Assembly: GCA_905250885.1 (NCBI GenBank)
Contig: CAJNOQ010000541.1
Coordinates: 1-47,392 of the forward strand
DNA length: 47,392 nucleotides
Reading direction: 5' to 3'
Source of the DNA: Didymodactylos carnosus
Lineage: Eukaryota > Rotifera > Eurotatoria > Philodinida > Philodinidae
Shown here: piece after piece, positions 44,760 through 47,392 of the stretch
Layout of the letters: each line of letters begins with the position of its first letter
How positions within the stretch are numbered: position 1 is the stretch's first letter
The notes under the pieces: generated by a model
The model's database searches: none
Seen by the model: the letters and a program-made list of their open reading frames with translations, nothing else
What the model was told of the DNA's origin: nothing
Made by a program: the position numbers and the translations under genes

Positions 44760-47392
44760 TTCATTTTTTATAGAGAACAGAATCAGCAGAAAAGGAAGTC
44801 CGTATCATCTAAAAAGGAGGTGGAAAATAACAAACACTAAAATCTCATCATGCTCGATTTGAATGAACCTTGGGAATAAGTTATGAGTCAAAATATCGAA
44901 GTAAGATTTCTACTATTCAAATACTGAAGAGCGTATATATCTAGAAGAGGTAACAGAATGTTTAACAACTGAGTAATAAATGTTGAACTCACTATTCTAT
45001 AGATCAATTATTGAAAATACAAATCTTATGGATATTTGAAACATTGGAGAAATCACGTTTTAATTCAAATATTTTTCGATTTTTAACGTAAAAAGGCGAT
45101 TTTGACGATCATAAAAATTTTGTGTTGAAAAACGACGTATATACTTTTCCCGAATTCATTTTCTTGCCGACAATTGATACTCACAACATGTTTTCCAGAC
45201 AATGGCCAGTTCTTCTATCTATTTTCTCATCGTTTTCTTGTACGTGCGCTCAATATTTTTTTACTTGCACCTAATTTATTATATTTCACAGAGAACGTGA
45301 TTAAATATTTGCACAACAACAAGATTGAATATTAAAAATATGTGACTAAATAGTTCAAAATAGAGAATGATGGATACTTAATTATGAAATATATCTTCTG
45401 TCTATTCGAATTTCTGTAATTTAATTATATAAAATATCTGTTCACCTATAATTGCCGTTGTGATTGTTAGAACCGTTTTAAGAAAATGTTTATTTTTGTT
45501 TTGTTAGTTAACATCACAACATTCATTTTTACATGAAATGTTGACACATAGAAATCACTACTTTGTCTTCTCGTTTATCTTTCCTAGTTTTATCAATTAA
45601 TTTTTATGTTTGCATAGGAAAACGAGAATGAAGACGTGTGAGTAAATAGTTAAAAAATAAAAGGGTATTGGTAGATTTAACGCTGCCATTTCTAATAGTT
45701 TTTCTTTGAGTGCAATTCGAATTCTATCAACTACTTTAATGCCTGATTGTATTGATATATGTTCTTACAACTAGAATTGATAAAATACTAACAGACGAGC
45801 ACCAGAAAGACGAAATTTTCTAAAAAAAGAGAGAGAGAGACAAATGCCGAAAGTTGATAAAAAAAATCAGTTCATTATAAACTTGATATGCAACACAATG
45901 ATTACTTTAACCAGGATCTTGAAAAAATATTGTTTCAGTAATTTATAAACATAAAATTTATTGGACACTCAAAGAAACACCGTTGTTCAATCATAACCTG
46001 GACTTCTACCAGGTATAGCAAAAGGTTTGAGATATCTTATGTTTTCTAATATTTCAGCCTAGATATAACATAGATTATTGAATTTGTTTTCAAAAGATGC
46101 GCAATTTAATTCTCTACAAAACTGATATAGACTATATTTTGCGGTAATAAAATTCTAAATTTCTAGAGGTCAAACACTTCGATGAAATCAAGTTCAACTA
46201 TTTCTCACTGAGTTTTGGAATTCATGTTTAGAATCCCAATAAATATCAAGCTCATAAAATACGACTCACCAATAGATAGTCCTTAAAAATGTCTATTTAA
46301 TTGCATATACTTAGATATTTTCAATGCTACTTTCTGCTCGTTGAATGACTTTTTTTCTAAAAGTCATACTTCGAAAAATAACGCCATTCTCACATCAGTT
46401 GCTCTCTTCTGAAAAACGATTATGAAAAAACCATTTATTCTGGGGAAGCTATACATTCCCTGATAGCGTTCAGGGAATTTGAGTATATGACATCGAAATT
46501 TCTCTTGGAATATAATAAATTCATGAATTATGTGATGTTTGAAGTTAGAGTAGAGAAAAATCGTAAAATTTAGTAATCTACTATCCATTTCAAAATAGAA
46601 TGGAAAAAAGTATTTTTTGAATAACTTTTTAACAGAAAGAGTTAGAACCATGCGGTTTCCAGTATTTGATAGAGGAGCTACTGGAAAAGAAATCTATAGA
46701 GAAGGACCTACCTATCGGCTAAACTTCGTGTTTGGGAACCTTCAAAACACATGGAACATAGGTTATCGATCACGCTGAATCTTATGGAAATGTTTATTTT
46801 TCGAAAAAATCTAGGAAAAACCTTTACTCAACCAAGAATAATCCAGTTTTCAGTATTTTCACCGAAAATTAAAGAACTCATAATTCAGTCAAAATTGATC
46901 CAAACTGCTTTCAAATATCAACATATACGCCATTGCTTAACCGTATTTTGTAGTAAAAATTAGTGCGAAACATTCGCTTAATCCTAAAGCTTGTACAAAA
47001 AATTTTCAAAAATATAATTTTTACTTGTTTTAGGATAGGGTTTTATTTCATTCTGTTCTAAACACAAAAGGGTATGCGATCGTAATTTATTTTCGTCAAA
47101 TGTTATACTTGTCGAATATCCTTGGCCTAATTGAAGTTCAGCTAAACCCCCCCCCATAGTAGAAGCCTCCGGGGCTTCTAAACTGTCCAAGCGTTCAAAA
47201 TTTTTAGGGGGGGGGCTTGTATTATGAAGGGGCTACTATTACGGCTTTCGTACAAAAATTTTCAGAAAAAAAAAGGAGATTTTGAATTTCGATGCTTTTG
47301 CCTTTCTAATCACGGTAATCTCAATTAATCTGAAAAAAATCTTTTTCGAGATAAAAAATGTAAATTTTATTCGTTTCCTTTTTTTACACACG
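44760..47392. other. No recognisable gene
   Basis: Open frames at 46364-46651 (minus) and 46751-46963 (plus) have no family resemblance. 46750-46782 is a 33-bp inverted copy (three differences) of 35104-35136. About 47147-47215 has C9 and G9 runs flanking AGAAGCCTCCGGGGCTTCT, which would form a hairpin. Confidence 0.4.

Noticed and set aside
1-47392. CRISPR arrays, bacterial operons, rRNA or spliced-leader RNA genes
   Set aside because: No regularly spaced repeats, Shine-Dalgarno-linked gene runs, ribosomal RNA motifs or recognisable leader RNA sequence were seen.

Overview
This is a eukaryotic, strongly AT-rich window with few genes and many decayed repeats. Short spliceosomal introns (50-70 nt), an intronless gene of bacterial type, a Fe(II)/2-oxoglutarate oxygenase of a family common in rotifers and fungi, NHL- and TPR-type remnants and a large variety of old DNA transposon debris together suggest a bdelloid rotifer (Rotaria/Adineta-like). 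The organism call is an inference; no ribosomal or mitochondrial marker is present.

Layout. 1-1102 (minus): two exons of a 2OG-Fe(II) oxygenase whose 3' end lies outside the window. 1.35-4.2 kb: three inverted-repeat elements, including a clean 417-bp palindromic element. About 6.34-6.60 kb: NHL-repeat remnant with a premature stop. 7.15-7.51 kb (minus): small intronless cupin, likely of bacterial origin. 8.9-11.6 kb: two inverted-repeat elements and a LINE remnant that has lost its catalytic core. 11.8 kb: hAT-like MITE. 14.5-15.1 kb: mariner-derived element with 83-bp terminal inverted repeats (TIRs) and a transposase tail. 15.4-15.7 kb: element with repeated subterminal motifs. 16.0-17.5 kb (minus): intron-containing DDE transposase pseudogene carrying two overlapping perfect palindromes. 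19.4-20.1 kb (minus): an unrecognised but protein-like gene. 20-34 kb: AT-rich, gene-poor, with scattered palindromic elements. 34.6-36.0 kb: degraded TPR-like sequence. 36.42-39.28 kb (minus): a complete nine-exon P2X-type ATP-gated channel gene. 39.8-47.4 kb: three more fold-back elements and no recognisable gene.

The strongest biological object is the P2X gene. Its nine exons join in frame to 337 residues with both membrane segments, the nucleotide-binding K-x-K, K, NFR and K positions, and two of the five usual ectodomain disulfides. The whole cysteine-rich head domain is missing: a 62-nt intron sits where its roughly 55-60 residues should be. One intron uses a GC donor and has been invaded by a palindromic element.

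The genes show no sign of working together as a cluster. The shared theme is genome architecture: more than fifteen fold-back or palindromic elements of different families in 47 kb, mostly without transposase, and good splice-acceptor sequences just upstream of the start codon of all four plausible intact genes, which would fit spliced-leader trans-splicing.
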